Assembly: GCA_032027205.1 (NCBI GenBank)
Contig: JAVSMN010000001.1
Coordinates: forward strand, 1,178,001 to 1,242,000
Source of the DNA: Zeimonas sp032027205
Lineage (GTDB): Bacteria > Pseudomonadota > Gammaproteobacteria > Burkholderiales > Burkholderiaceae_E
DNA: 64,000 nt
Direction: 5' to 3'
Part shown: positions 1 to 8,672 of the stretch, one piece after another
Layout: every line of letters begins with the position of its first letter
How positions within the stretch are numbered: position 1 is the stretch's first letter
Translations under genes and position numbers: made by a program
The notes under the pieces: generated by a model
What the model was told of the DNA's origin: nothing
Database searches by the model: none
What the model saw: only the letters and a program-made list of their open reading frames with translations

Positions 1-81
1 GGCCGCTGCTTGCGCAGCACCGCCGGCAGCCAGCGCCACGGCGGCGAAAAGCGCCGAAACAGAAATTTTCATGCCATTCAT
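1..81 (-). CDS. Secreted protein, N-terminal fragment (signal peptide only)
   Basis: Only the first 27 codons lie in the window; the gene continues off the left edge. They encode a short polar start with a Lys, then an Ala/Leu/Val-rich hydrophobic stretch ending in small residues, which is a classical Sec signal peptide. The start at 81 is preceded by a strong GGAGG about 8 nt upstream; a second Met sits three codons later. A sigma-54-type promoter lies directly upstream. An exported solute-binding protein would fit, but the mature protein is not visible and no family can be assigned. Confidence 0.75.
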   Translation of the reverse strand, partial: MNGMKISVSALFAAVALAAGGAAQAAA

Positions 82-137
82 GGTTACTACCTCCGATTGC
101 CTTGCCGCTGGCCACCCAGCGCCGTCACTCTCCTGAG

Positions 138-155
138 TTGCAAGAACCAGGCCAA
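138..155 (-). promoter_or_regulatory. Sigma-54 (RpoN) -24/-12 promoter
   Basis: Read on the minus strand the sequence is TTGGCCTGGTTCTTGCAA. The GG (152-153) and GC (140-141) doublets are separated by exactly 10 nt, as RpoN promoters require, and the -12 element is TTGCA. Transcription would begin near 128, giving a leader of about 47 nt to the secreted-protein start at 81. The A/T-rich surroundings stand out in this GC-rich region. This implies control by an enhancer-binding activator, for example nitrogen or carboxylate regulation, which I cannot identify. Confidence 0.65.
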
Positions 156-173
156 GTGCGTAATTCCATTAAA

Positions 174-186
174 AATCAAAGCTCTA
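174..186 (+). promoter_or_regulatory. Possible IHF site upstream of the sigma-54 promoter
   Basis: AATCAAAGCTCTA matches the IHF consensus WATCAANNNNTTR at all but one defined position. It lies about 20 bp upstream of the -24 element, in an A/T-rich patch, which is where IHF bends DNA in RpoN promoters. The motif is short and degenerate, so its position is the main support. Confidence 0.4.
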
Positions 187-530
187 TAGATAAAGACCCT
201 GATAGGGGCTGTGCGACGGTAAAATTCTTCGACAACACTTACAGCTCTTTCACTCGAATCGCGGCGCCTCTCCATTCCTCGCGTCCACTGATCCACTCAT
301 TGGATGGTGCGGTGTTCGCGCGAGGCCCCCAAGCCGACCCCGAAAAGCGCGAGCGCGGCCAACTCGCGGGAACGGGCTCAGGTCCCGGCTCCTCAATCCG
401 ATCGCTCCGCGCCCAAAATGTCAGGGGGCAACAAGGTCTGCGTGACATCGTTCGCGTTCTCGATCACGACCCGATGTGCACCGCTTTTCTTCGCGGTACC
501 GCAAGAATCCTCGATGTGAAATTAGTCGCG

Positions 531-558
531 CGCCCTTCGCCGTGCGGCGCGAAGGGCG
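531..558. repeat. 10-bp inverted repeat (hairpin)
   Basis: Arms CGCCCTTCGC (531-540) and GCGAAGGGCG (549-558) are perfectly complementary around an 8-nt loop. No T tract follows on either strand, so an intrinsic terminator is unlikely. It could be an operator or an RNA-stabilising hairpin in the non-coding region. Confidence 0.5.
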
Positions 559-744
559 AGCATGCCGATCGGGGTGACTCGGCCTGAAGTCGCTCAGACA
601 AGCCCCCGGGAAAACCCGCAATGCGCCTGCCCGGCTCACTCCAACTCCTTGATCGGTAACGGCCGTGATCGCTCGAAGAAGTGCGTGGAAGCCGGAACGG
701 CGCATTTGTCGAGCTGCTGCACAGACGAACGGCTCCCAACGGAA

Positions 745-766
745 AACGCCGCCCGAGGGCGGCGTT
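745..766 (-). terminator. Rho-independent terminator of the 817-2058 gene
   Basis: A 9-10 bp GC-rich stem (AACGCCGCC paired with GGCGGCGTT) with a tiny loop lies about 50 bp past the stop codon at 817. On the minus strand it ends in TTTT, the expected intrinsic terminator form. Confidence 0.75.
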
Positions 767-816
767 CTTACGAAAGCAGCGGCGCCTGGCCGCCAGCTCG
801 GCAGTTGCGCGGCGAC

Positions 817-2058
817 TCAGGCCTTCCGCTCCTGCCAACCCGGCACCGGAAACACCGGCTTCGCCTGCGCCGCGCTCTCCGGCAACACGACCTTCGGCTC
901 CCCACCCCGGTTCTGGATGCACGCCGACGCGATGTGCGTGTTCTGCCCCTTCGCGTCGAACTGGATCGGGCCGCCGATCATCACGTGCTCGGCGATGTTG
1001 GTCTTGCGCAGCGCGTCGGCCAGTTGGGCGCCGTCGGCGGTGCCGGCGCGCTTGAACGCGTCGGCGGCAATCATCATCGCCTCGAAGGTGAAGCCGACGT
1101 TCAGCGCGTGGAACATCAGCTTTTCCTGCGGGAACTGCTTGTTGAACTGCGCCTCGACGCGCTTGGTGAGTTCGGCCTTCGGGTTGTAATGGGGCACGTT
1201 CGAGATGCAGTAGTCAGAGTACCGGTTGCCCAGCGCCTTGTAGAACTGCGCCTCGTACATGCCGGGGGATCCCGGGCTGAGCACCGCCTGCGGCGACCAG
1301 CGCTGCTTGACCAGTTCGCGCACGAGCAGGATCGCGTCGTTCAGGCGGCTCACCAGCAGGATGAAGTCGGCGTTGGTGGCCTTGGCCTTGGCGACTTCCA
1401 CTGACAGGTCGCGCGCTTCGCGGTCGTAGGCAATGGTGTCGACGACCTTGAACGGCAGGTAGTCGAGTTTGGGCAGGATCGCCGCGATGCCCTTGGCCAT
1501 CGACGTGCCGAAGGTGTCGTTCACGTGCATGAAGACGGCGGTGCGCGGCGCGCTGCCGGTGGCCTGGAACAGGTCGCGCGTGAGCGCCAGGCCGTTGGTG
1601 ATCAGTTCGCCGGCAGTGGTGAAGTTGCGGAAGACGTACTTGTAGCCCTGCTCGGTGATCTGCGGAGCGGCCGCGATGTTGACCACGAGCGGCACCTTGC
1701 GCTGCTCGGCCACCTGCGCGATGGCGGCGGTGGGGCCGGAGTCGAAGGCGCCCATCAGCACCTGCGCGCCTTCGTCGACGAGTTTCTCTGCCCGGGAACG
1801 GGCGACGTCGACGTTCGACTCGATGTCGGCGTTCATCAGTTCGACGTCTACGCCGTACATTTCCCGGAGCAGGGCGGGCGAGATGTCGGCGCCGCGCTGG
1901 CACGACTGGCCGATGAAGGCCAGCGCCCCCGACCGGGGCAGCAGCACGCCGACCTTCAGCTTCTTCGGCTGCGCACGGACGATCGCCGGCGCGGCAAGCG
2001 CGCCCGCTCCAGTGACGACAGCCGCGCGGTTGAAATCACGACGCGTGAATCCGGTCAT
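817..2058 (-). CDS. ABC transporter substrate-binding protein (branched-chain amino acid type, Tat-exported)
   Basis: This 413-aa protein has a twin-arginine leader (RRDF near residue 6, hydrophobic stretch, cleavage around APAIVRAQ). The mature part begins with a beta strand and the GVLLPRSGALAFIGQS segment typical of periplasmic binding-protein type 1 (Leu/Ile/Val, amide or urea binding) proteins. The start follows a strong AAGGAGAGGAG. It lies 69 bp after the acyl-CoA ligase on the same strand and has its own terminator. No permease or ATPase adjoins it, so it is an orphan binding protein that may feed an importer elsewhere. The ligand is unknown; pairing with the ligase suggests a carboxylic acid, which is inference. 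Confidence 0.85.
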   Translation of the reverse strand: MTGFTRRDFNRAAVVTGAGALAAPAIVRAQPKKLKVGVLLPRSGALAFIGQSCQRGADISPALLREMYGVDVELMNADIESNVDVARSRAEKLVDEGAQVLMGAFDSGPTAAIAQVAEQRKVPLVVNIAAAPQITEQGYKYVFRNFTTAGELITNGLALTRDLFQATGSAPRTAVFMHVNDTFGTSMAKGIAAILPKLDYLPFKVVDTIAYDREARDLSVEVAKAKATNADFILLVSRLNDAILLVRELVKQRWSPQAVLSPGSPGMYEAQFYKALGNRYSDYCISNVPHYNPKAELTKRVEAQFNKQFPQEKLMFHALNVGFTFEAMMIAADAFKRAGTADGAQLADALRKTNIAEHVMIGGPIQFDAKGQNTHIASACIQNRGGEPKVVLPESAAQAKPVFPVPGWQERKA

Positions 2059-2127
2059 GCTCCTCTCCTTCGTGGTGTTTGTGTTCCGCGGCAGCGTATC
2101 TGCCGAAATCGAAAGCCGGTTACCCTA

Positions 2128-3633
2128 TCACGCCGGCGGCGCCTGATCACGCAGGACGCGCTTCAGGATTTTCCCGGTGGCGCTCTTCGGCAGCTCCGTG
2201 ACGATGTCCACCCGCGCCGGCACCTTGTAGGCGGCGATGTTCGCGCGACACCATGCGATGACGTCCTCGGGGGCGATCGGCTGTCCCGCCTTCGGGACGA
2301 CGGCGGCAACCACCTGCTCGCCCTTCTCCGGGTGCGGAATGCCGTAGACCGCGACCTCCTGCACCTGCGGCAGCTTGTACAGGTACTGCTCGAGCTCGGC
2401 CGGCCACACCTTGAAGCCCGACACGTTGATCATATCCTTGACGCGATCGACGATGTAGACGTAGCCATCGGCGTCCATGCGACCGATGTCGCCCGAGTGC
2501 AGCCAGCCGTCGCGCAGCGCCTGAGCGGTGTCCTCGGGCCGGTTCCAGTAGCCGAGCATGACGCCGGGGCCGCGAATGCAGATCTCGCCCCATTCGCCGT
2601 GCGGCAGTTCGCGGTCGTTCTCGTCGAGGATCTTCAGCGTGAAGCCTTCCACCGCGCGGCCTACCGAGCCGAAGCGGTGCTCGACGAGGTCGTTGTAGCA
2701 GGCGAAGGGCGAGCACTCGGTAAGGCCGTAGCCCTCGTAGACGCGTCGGCCGAAGCGTTCGGTCCAGCGACGCGAGATCTCCTCGGGCATCGTCGCGGCC
2801 GCCGACATCTCGTAGCGGATCGACGACAGGTCCCACTTCGACAGGTCCATCGCAAGCAGGCCGATGAAGATCGTCGGCACGCCGAAGAACAGCGTGATGC
2901 GCTCGCGCTGGATCGCGTCGAGCACGACGTCGGGCACGAAGCGGCGGAACAGGCAGATCGTGGCGCCGGCAAGGATCGCCGCGTTCAGGATGTAGTTCTG
3001 CCCGTAGACGTGGAACAGCGGCAGGAACACGCACAGGCGATCGTCGTCGCGGTAGCCGGAGTATTTCGCGGCACTGGCGACGTTGGTCGCGATGTTCGAC
3101 TGCGACAGCGTCACGCCTTTCGGAAAACCGGTGGTGCCCGACGAGTAAAGAAGCGCCGCCGGGTCGTCCGGCGCGCGCTCGACCGGATCGAAGCGCTCGG
3201 GCTGCCCGGCGCACCACTGCGCGAGCGTGGGCGCGCCGCCGCTCGCCTCGCCCTCGCAGACGACGACGTGCTTCAGCGCCGGGCACGATTCGCGCGGCAC
3301 GAACGGCACGAGCTCGGCGGTGGCGAAGACGAGCACCGAGCCGGAGTCGTTCAGCAGGTATTCGACCTCGCCTGCGCGAAAGATTGCGTTGATCGACACC
3401 GGGATCGCGCCGATCTTCTGCGCGGCGTAATAGGTGGTGGCGTACTCGGGGATGTTCGGCAGGTAGAGGGCAACGCGGTCGCCGGCGCCGATGCCGTTGG
3501 CGCGCATCGCATTGGCCAGCCGCGAGGCGTCGGCTTCGAGCTGGCCGTAGGTGACCGCGCGGCCCTCGAAGAGGATCGCCGGCTTCGACGGCGTACGCGC
3601 CGCCCATTGCTGCAGGCTCGAAGCGAGATTCAT
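2128..3633 (-). CDS. Acyl-CoA ligase (AMP-binding, long-chain fatty acid / 4-coumarate type)
   Basis: The 501-aa enzyme would activate a carboxylic acid with ATP and CoA. Residues 163-173 (YSSGTTGFPKG) are the P-loop-like AMP-binding motif. GYGLTE marks the adenylate-binding motif, and the C-terminal SGDIGRMD...DRVKDMINVSGFKV and KSATGKILKR segments carry the hinge and the catalytic Lys. The open frame extends upstream to 3939, but MNLASSLQQW at 3633 is the start that matches ligase N-termini; the upstream part only overlaps the transglycosylase. It lies 34 bp after that gene and 69 bp before the binding protein, so co-transcription is likely. The exact acid is not predictable. Confidence 0.88.
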   Translation of the reverse strand: MNLASSLQQWAARTPSKPAILFEGRAVTYGQLEADASRLANAMRANGIGAGDRVALYLPNIPEYATTYYAAQKIGAIPVSINAIFRAGEVEYLLNDSGSVLVFATAELVPFVPRESCPALKHVVVCEGEASGGAPTLAQWCAGQPERFDPVERAPDDPAALLYSSGTTGFPKGVTLSQSNIATNVASAAKYSGYRDDDRLCVFLPLFHVYGQNYILNAAILAGATICLFRRFVPDVVLDAIQRERITLFFGVPTIFIGLLAMDLSKWDLSSIRYEMSAAATMPEEISRRWTERFGRRVYEGYGLTECSPFACYNDLVEHRFGSVGRAVEGFTLKILDENDRELPHGEWGEICIRGPGVMLGYWNRPEDTAQALRDGWLHSGDIGRMDADGYVYIVDRVKDMINVSGFKVWPAELEQYLYKLPQVQEVAVYGIPHPEKGEQVVAAVVPKAGQPIAPEDVIAWCRANIAAYKVPARVDIVTELPKSATGKILKRVLRDQAPPA

Positions 3634-3667
3634 CGTGGATTCCGGAGCGACAGTACGGTGCTCCGTC

Positions 3668-4363
3668 TTATAGCACTTTCGCCGAGGGCTCCGGGCTGCG
3701 CTCGGTGAAGCGCTCGAGGGCGGGCTGCGGCTCGCGCTGCGGGCCGCGCGGCGGCGCGAACTGCCAGCGCTTCCACGCGCTGAGCACCGCGTTCGGGTAT
3801 TCGGCCTTGCCCAGGCTGCCATTGTAGCGGCCGAGCGCGCGGAACAGGTCGCCGCGCTCGATGTCGAGGTAGTGCCGCAGGATCGTGCAGCCGTAGCGCA
3901 GGTTCGTGCGCTGGTCGAAGAGCTTGGCGCTGTCGGCATCGCCGATCAGCTGCGTCCAGAACGGCATCACCTGCATGTAGCCGCGCGCCCCGGCGCTGGA
4001 GACGGCATAGCGGCGGAAGTTGCTCTCGACTTCGATCAGTCCGAGCACCAGGTGCGGGTCGAGCCCGGCGCGCTGCGCCTCGTAGCGCACGGCGTGCAGG
4101 AACTCGATGCGCTGGCGATACTCGGGCTTCCAGCGGCGCGGCAGGCGCGAGGCCATCGCCGACAGCCAGTCGACCTTCTCGGAGATCGATGCGAAATGCG
4201 GCTGCGGCGTCTCGTGGTCTTCGCGCACGGCGGCGGCGAGCGCCGAGCGCATCGAGTCGCTCAACGCCTCGTATTGCTGAGAACCGGCACGCGCGGGCCT
4301 GGACGCGATCAGCGCGGCGAACAGCGCGCAGGTGAGCAGCAGCAGGAACAGAACACGTTTCAT
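3668..4363 (-). CDS. Lytic transglycosylase, SLT domain
   Basis: The 231-aa protein has an N-terminal hydrophobic export signal (residues 1-26). An SLT-type lysozyme fold spans about 95-195, with the catalytic Glu in GLIEVESNF (E113) and the GYMQVMPFW motif typical of MltC/Slt70 enzymes. It cleaves the glycan strand of peptidoglycan to 1,6-anhydromuropeptides in the periplasm. The tail after residue 200 is Pro/Glu-rich. It follows proS by 27 bp, an arrangement I recall from other Burkholderiales, and a 6-bp hairpin (about 4367-4385) lies in that gap. Confidence 0.9.
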   Translation of the reverse strand: MKRVLFLLLLTCALFAALIASRPARAGSQQYEALSDSMRSALAAAVREDHETPQPHFASISEKVDWLSAMASRLPRRWKPEYRQRIEFLHAVRYEAQRAGLDPHLVLGLIEVESNFRRYAVSSAGARGYMQVMPFWTQLIGDADSAKLFDQRTNLRYGCTILRHYLDIERGDLFRALGRYNGSLGKAEYPNAVLSAWKRWQFAPPRGPQREPQPALERFTERSPEPSAKVL

Positions 4364-4390
4364 TCGCCGGCGATTGAATCGCCGCGCGGC

Positions 4391-6181
4391 TCAGCCGGCA
4401 AGCGCCTGCCGGATGGCCGGCAGGGCGTCGCCGACAGGAACCTGCTCGACCTGCATTCCGCGTCGCACGAGCACCTCGACCTTGCCGTCCTTCAGGCTGC
4501 GCTCGCCGACGGTGACACGCACCGGAACGCCGATCAGTTCCCAGTCGGCGAACATCGCGCCGGGGCGCTCGTCGCGATCGTCGAGCAACACGTCCACCCC
4601 TTCGGCGAGCAGCTGCTCGTAGAGCGCGTCTGCCGCCGCACGCACGACGTCGGAGCGCGCATAGCCAGGCGGCACGACGACGACCTCGAAGGGCGCGATC
4701 GGCCGCGGCCATGCGATGCCGCGCTCGTCGTGGTTCTGCTCGATGGCCGCGCCGAGCAGCCGCGTGATGCCGATGCCATAGCAGCCCATCTCGAACGGCT
4801 TCGACTGTCCGTCGGCATCGACGAAGATCGCGTTCATCTCCTTCGAATAACGCGTGCCGAGGAAGAACACGTGGCCGACCTCGATGCCGCGCTGGATGGC
4901 GAGCGCGCCCTTGCCGTCGGGAGACGGATCGCCCTCGCGCACGTTGCGGATGTCGGCGACCAGCGGTTCGGGCAGGTCGCGACCCCAGTTCGCGCCGGTG
5001 TAGTGGAAGTCGGCCTCGTTCGCTCCGCAGACGAAGTCGTGCATGTTCGCCACCGTGCGGTCGGCAACGACGCGCACCGGCTTGCGCGTGCCGATCGGGC
5101 CGAGATAGCCGGGCGGCGAGCCGAAGTGCTCGACGATCTCGGCATCGGTGGCGAAGCGAAAGCCTTCGAGCCCGTCGATCTTGCCCGCCTTGACCTCGTT
5201 CAGTTCGTGATCGCCGCGCACGAGCAGCAGCCAGATCTGCACACCCGACGCGGGGGCGGCCGGGCGATCGTCCGGCACCGAGGCGACGCGCGCCTCGCCG
5301 TGGATGCGCGTGTCCGAGCGCTCGTCCACCGCGAGCACGATCGACTTCACCGTGCGCTCGAGCGGGATGCCGAGCAGTTCGGCGACGTCCTCGCAGCGCG
5401 CGCGCGATGGCGTAGGAACCTTCGCCAACGGCTCGGCGGGCGCTTCGCGCCGCTCGACGAGCGGCAGCGCCTCGGCCAGTTCGATGTTGGCTGCGTAGTC
5501 GGAATCGGGGCAGTAGGCGATCGCGTCCTCGCCGGTGTCGGCGATCACCTGGAACTCGTGGCTGGCCGAGCCGCCGATCGCGCCGGTGTCGGCCGCCACC
5601 GCGCGAAAGCGCAGCCCCATGCGCGAGAAAATCGCGCGGTAGGCGTCGAACATCGCGCGGTAGCTCGCCAGCGCCGACTCGCGGTCGCGATCGAAGGAAT
5701 ACGCGTCCTTCATCGTGAACTCGCGCCCGCGCATCACGCCGAAACGCGGCCTGCGCTCGTCGCGGAACTTCGTCTGGATATGATAGAAGTTCTTCGGCAA
5801 TTGCTTGTAGCTGCGCAGTTCGTTGCGCGCGATGTCGGTGACGACCTCTTCGGAGGTGGGCTGAACGATGAAGTCGCGCTGGTGGCGATCCTTCACGCGC
5901 AACAGCTCCGGTCCGTATTTATCCCACCGACCCGACTCGACCCACAATTCGGCCGGTTGGACGACCGGCATCAGTAGTTCGATCGCACCCGCCCGGTTCA
6001 TCTCCTCGCGCACGATCGCCTCGATCTTGCGGATGCTGCGCAGCCCCAGCGGCATGTACGTGTAGATGCCGCCGGCGACCTTGCGGATCATGCCGGCGCG
6101 CGTCATCAGGCGATGACTGACGATCTCGGCATCGGCCGGCGCTTCCTTCTGCGTCGACAGGTGGAAACGGGAAGCTTTCAT
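4391..6181 (-). CDS. proS: Prolyl-tRNA synthetase
   Basis: The 596-aa product is a bacterial-type class II ProRS that charges tRNA-Pro. Class II motif 2 is visible as MRGREFTMKDAYSFD near residues 150-165. The editing insertion that removes mischarged Ala-tRNA-Pro follows from roughly 225, starting at TGAIGGSASHEFQ. The C-terminal anticodon-binding domain starts near 480. The open frame reaches 6247, but MKASRFHLS at 6181 is the normal start for this family. It is divergent from rppH and begins a minus-strand cluster with the transglycosylase. A tRNA-Pro gene lies elsewhere in this window. Confidence 0.97.
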   Translation of the reverse strand: MKASRFHLSTQKEAPADAEIVSHRLMTRAGMIRKVAGGIYTYMPLGLRSIRKIEAIVREEMNRAGAIELLMPVVQPAELWVESGRWDKYGPELLRVKDRHQRDFIVQPTSEEVVTDIARNELRSYKQLPKNFYHIQTKFRDERRPRFGVMRGREFTMKDAYSFDRDRESALASYRAMFDAYRAIFSRMGLRFRAVAADTGAIGGSASHEFQVIADTGEDAIAYCPDSDYAANIELAEALPLVERREAPAEPLAKVPTPSRARCEDVAELLGIPLERTVKSIVLAVDERSDTRIHGEARVASVPDDRPAAPASGVQIWLLLVRGDHELNEVKAGKIDGLEGFRFATDAEIVEHFGSPPGYLGPIGTRKPVRVVADRTVANMHDFVCGANEADFHYTGANWGRDLPEPLVADIRNVREGDPSPDGKGALAIQRGIEVGHVFFLGTRYSKEMNAIFVDADGQSKPFEMGCYGIGITRLLGAAIEQNHDERGIAWPRPIAPFEVVVVPPGYARSDVVRAAADALYEQLLAEGVDVLLDDRDERPGAMFADWELIGVPVRVTVGERSLKDGKVEVLVRRGMQVEQVPVGDALPAIRQALAG

Positions 6182-6251
6182 GGGGAGATCCGGGAGCGCA
6201 GCGCCGTAAAAAACGGCGTCGCAAATGCGGCAAGCGCGAGAGCCCACTGGC

Positions 6252-6257
6252 TATAAT
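6252..6257 (+). promoter_or_regulatory. -10 element for rppH
   Basis: A perfect TATAAT lies 33 bp upstream of the rppH start codon, in the short gap divergent from proS. No good -35 hexamer is present at 16-18 bp spacing, so the promoter may depend on an activator or on the -10 alone. Confidence 0.5.
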
Positions 6258-6289
6258 CGAAGCGATTGTAAGAGATCGGGGGTGCGGCC

Positions 6290-6958
6290 ATGCTAGACCG
6301 TGACGGCTATCGCCCCAACGTCGGGATCATCCTGGTCAATTCGAGGAACTCGGTTTTCTGGGGAAAGCGGATACGCGAACACTCCTGGCAGTTTCCGCAA
6401 GGCGGCATGAAGCGCGGCGAGTCGCCCGAGCAGGCGATGCTGCGCGAACTGCACGAGGAAGTGGGCCTGCATCCGCACCACGTCCGCATCGTCGGACGCA
6501 CGCGCGACTGGCTGCGCTACGAGGTACCCGAGCATTGGGTGCGTCGCGAATGGCGAGGCCACTACCGCGGCCAGAAGCAGATCTGGTTCCTGGTGCGACT
6601 GGTCGGCCGCGATAGCGACATCGATCTGCGCGCCTCGAGTCACCCGGAGTTCGACGCCTGGCGTTGGAACGACTATTGGGTGCCGCTCGATGCGGTGATC
6701 GAGTTCAAGCGCGGCGTCTACGTGCAGGCATTGAACGAGTTGGCGCGGCTGGTGTTCGCGAACGCGCAGCGCGAGCGTGCGGCTCGCATCGAGCGCGCGC
6801 CGCGCGAAGTCACGCAGCCGGGGGAAGCAGGACGCTACCTGCGGGGGCGGCACCGTTCGCGTGCCGGCCAGCTCGTCGAGGCGCGCGCCGACGACGCCGA
6901 GCCCGCGTCGTTGTTCGGCGTGCCCGAAGCAGCGCTGCCGCGCGACGGCGAGCGCTGA
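6290..6958 (+). CDS. rppH: RNA pyrophosphohydrolase (Nudix)
   Basis: The 222-aa protein begins MLDRDGYRPNVGIIL, typical of RppH/NudH, and carries a complete Nudix box at about residues 38-60 (GGMKRGE, then RELHEEVGL). RppH removes pyrophosphate from the 5' triphosphate of mRNAs to trigger RNase E decay. The conserved core ends near residue 160; the rest is an Arg/Ala-rich tail, as in other betaproteobacterial RppH. It is divergent from proS, as I recall from related genomes. Confidence 0.95.
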   Translation: MLDRDGYRPNVGIILVNSRNSVFWGKRIREHSWQFPQGGMKRGESPEQAMLRELHEEVGLHPHHVRIVGRTRDWLRYEVPEHWVRREWRGHYRGQKQIWFLVRLVGRDSDIDLRASSHPEFDAWRWNDYWVPLDAVIEFKRGVYVQALNELARLVFANAQRERAARIERAPREVTQPGEAGRYLRGRHRSRAGQLVEARADDAEPASLFGVPEAALPRDGER

Positions 6959-7012
6959 GCGCGCGGTCGCTCGCCATCCGACCTCGAACGCGAAGCGCCC
7001 GCGACGACCCGA

Positions 7013-7717
7013 ATGCCGCGCCGGCACCGTCCGCACGTCGAGCATCATCGAACCGAGCGGGTAGGCTGGCTGCGCGCCGCGGTACTCGGCGCCAACGACG
7101 GCATCGTCTCCACGGCGAGCCTGCTCACCGGCGTCGTCGCCGCGGGCGGCGCGCGCCGCGAATGGCTCATCGTCGCGCTGGCCGGCCTGGTGGGCGGCGC
7201 GATGTCGATGGCGGCCGGCGAGTACGTGTCGGTGAGCTCGCAGCGCGACAGCGAGCACGCCGATCTCGCACTCGAACGGCACGAGTTGGCCGCGCATCCG
7301 GCCAGCGAGTTGAACGAGCTCGCTTCGCTCTACATGGCGCGCGGCGTCGAGCCGGCGCTCGCACGGGAAGTCGCCCATCAACTGAGCGCGCACGACGCGC
7401 TCGCCGCGCATGCACGCGAGGAACTGGGCATCACGCACGACACGATCGCGCGGCCCGTACAGGCGGCGCTCGCCTCGGCGGCGAGCTTCTCGCTCGGAGC
7501 AGGATTGCCCCTCGCGGTCGTCGCGCTCGCGCCGATAGCGGCAATGATCGCCTGGATCTCGGGCACGTCACTGGCGTTCCTGGTGACGCTCGGCGCGATT
7601 GCAGCGTACACCGGCGGCGCACCCGCGCTCCGCCCGGCGATCCGCGTCGGCTTCTGGGGCGCGGCAGCGATGGCGCTCACGGCACTGATCGGAAAGCTGT
7701 TCGGCACGGTGGTGTAG
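7013..7717 (+). CDS. VIT1/CCC1-family metal transporter
   Basis: The 234-aa membrane protein contains RVGWLRAAVLGANDGIVSTASLLTGV near its N-terminus, the hallmark of VIT1/CCC1 iron/manganese transporters. It is followed by GGAMSMAAGEYVSVSSQRD in TM2, a cytosolic helical stretch and three more TM segments (about 155-230). Bacterial members are thought to move Fe2+ or Mn2+ out of the cytosol. The ATG at 7013 lacks a clear ribosome-binding site; no better in-frame start was seen. It ends 4 bp before the J-domain gene. Confidence 0.88.
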   Translation: MPRRHRPHVEHHRTERVGWLRAAVLGANDGIVSTASLLTGVVAAGGARREWLIVALAGLVGGAMSMAAGEYVSVSSQRDSEHADLALERHELAAHPASELNELASLYMARGVEPALAREVAHQLSAHDALAAHAREELGITHDTIARPVQAALASAASFSLGAGLPLAVVALAPIAAMIAWISGTSLAFLVTLGAIAAYTGGAPALRPAIRVGFWGAAAMALTALIGKLFGTVV

Positions 7718-7721
7718 AACG

Positions 7722-8666
7722 ATGAAATTTCGCGACTACTACGAGATACTCGGCGTCGAGCGCAGCGCGACACAGGACGAGATCAAGCGCGCCTACCGCA
7801 AGCTCGCGCGCAAGTACCACCCCGACGTCAGCAAGGAACCCGACGCCGAGGCGCGCTTCAAGGAGGTCGGCGAAGCGCACGAGGTGCTGCGCGACCCGGA
7901 GAAGCGCGCCGCCTACGACCGGATGGGCGAGAACTGGCGCGCCGGGCAGGATTTCCAGCCCCCGCCGAACTGGGACGCCGGCTTCGAATTCCGCGGCAGC
8001 GACTTCGATGGCCAGGCGGGCGACTACAGCGACTTCTTCGAGTCGCTGTTCGGCGCGCGCATGCGGCAGGCGCACGCGCAGCAGCGCCGCGCGCAGTCGA
8101 TGCCGCGCCAGGGGCAGGACCACCACGCGAAGGTGCTGATCGACCTCGAGGACGCGTACCGCGGCGCGCGGCGCTCGATCCGGCTCGCGATGCCGACGGT
8201 CGACGCCAGCGGGCACCTGATCACGCAGGAGCGCGAGCTCGACGTAAACATCCCGCGCGGCATCCGCGCCGGGCAGCACCTGCGGCTTGCCGGACAAGGA
8301 GGCCCGGGCATCGGCAACGGCCCCCCCGGCGACCTGTACCTCGAGATCGAGTTCCGCGAAAACCCGCGCTGGCGGGTCGATGGCCGCGACGTCTACGTCG
8401 ATCTGCCGCTGGCGCCCTGGGAGGCCGCGCTCGGCGCCAGCGTCCCGGTGCGCACGCCGGAGGGCAGCGTCGAACTGACGGTGCCGGCGAACTCGCAGGC
8501 CGGGCGCAAGCTGCGGCTGCGCGGCAAGGGAATCCCGTCGCAGCCGCCGGGCGACCTGTACGCGGTCGTCTCGATCGCGCTGCCGCCCGCGTCCACCGAC
8601 GCGCAGAAGGAGGCCTGGCGCACGATGGCCCAGGTCTTCGACTTCGATCCGAGAGCTGGAAGGTAG
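7722..8666 (+). CDS. cbpA: J-domain co-chaperone, CbpA type
   Basis: The 314-aa protein has an N-terminal J domain (residues 1-65) with the HPD motif at 33-35 that stimulates DnaK, and a Gly/Phe-containing linker. Two DnaJ C-terminal beta-domains follow (about 125-305), with no cysteine-rich zinc region between them. That architecture defines CbpA rather than DnaJ. The modulator gene cbpM lies 6 bp downstream, confirming the assignment. It probably assists DnaK-dependent folding and may bind curved DNA, as E. coli CbpA does. Confidence 0.93.
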   Translation: MKFRDYYEILGVERSATQDEIKRAYRKLARKYHPDVSKEPDAEARFKEVGEAHEVLRDPEKRAAYDRMGENWRAGQDFQPPPNWDAGFEFRGSDFDGQAGDYSDFFESLFGARMRQAHAQQRRAQSMPRQGQDHHAKVLIDLEDAYRGARRSIRLAMPTVDASGHLITQERELDVNIPRGIRAGQHLRLAGQGGPGIGNGPPGDLYLEIEFRENPRWRVDGRDVYVDLPLAPWEAALGASVPVRTPEGSVELTVPANSQAGRKLRLRGKGIPSQPPGDLYAVVSIALPPASTDAQKEAWRTMAQVFDFDPRAGR

Positions 8667-8672
8667 AACGCG

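Larger units (their letters stand above)
82..816. other. Long non-coding region
   Basis: About 735 bp hold no convincing gene; open frames here are short, overlap each other and lack ribosome-binding sites. Contents: the sigma-54 promoter and IHF-like site (138-186), a 10-bp inverted repeat at 531-558 with an 8-nt loop and no T run, and a terminator at 745-766. The stretch between the IHF-like site and about 500 is where enhancer sites for an RpoN activator would lie, but I could not recognise a specific operator. Confidence 0.6.

Noticed and set aside
102..587. A 161-codon frame in the left non-coding region
   Set aside because: No ribosome-binding site, overlaps several other frames and crosses the sigma-54 promoter and a hairpin.
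1525..3708. A 727-codon plus-strand open frame
   Set aside because: Lies opposite the acyl-CoA ligase and binding protein, which have recognised domains and ribosome-binding sites.
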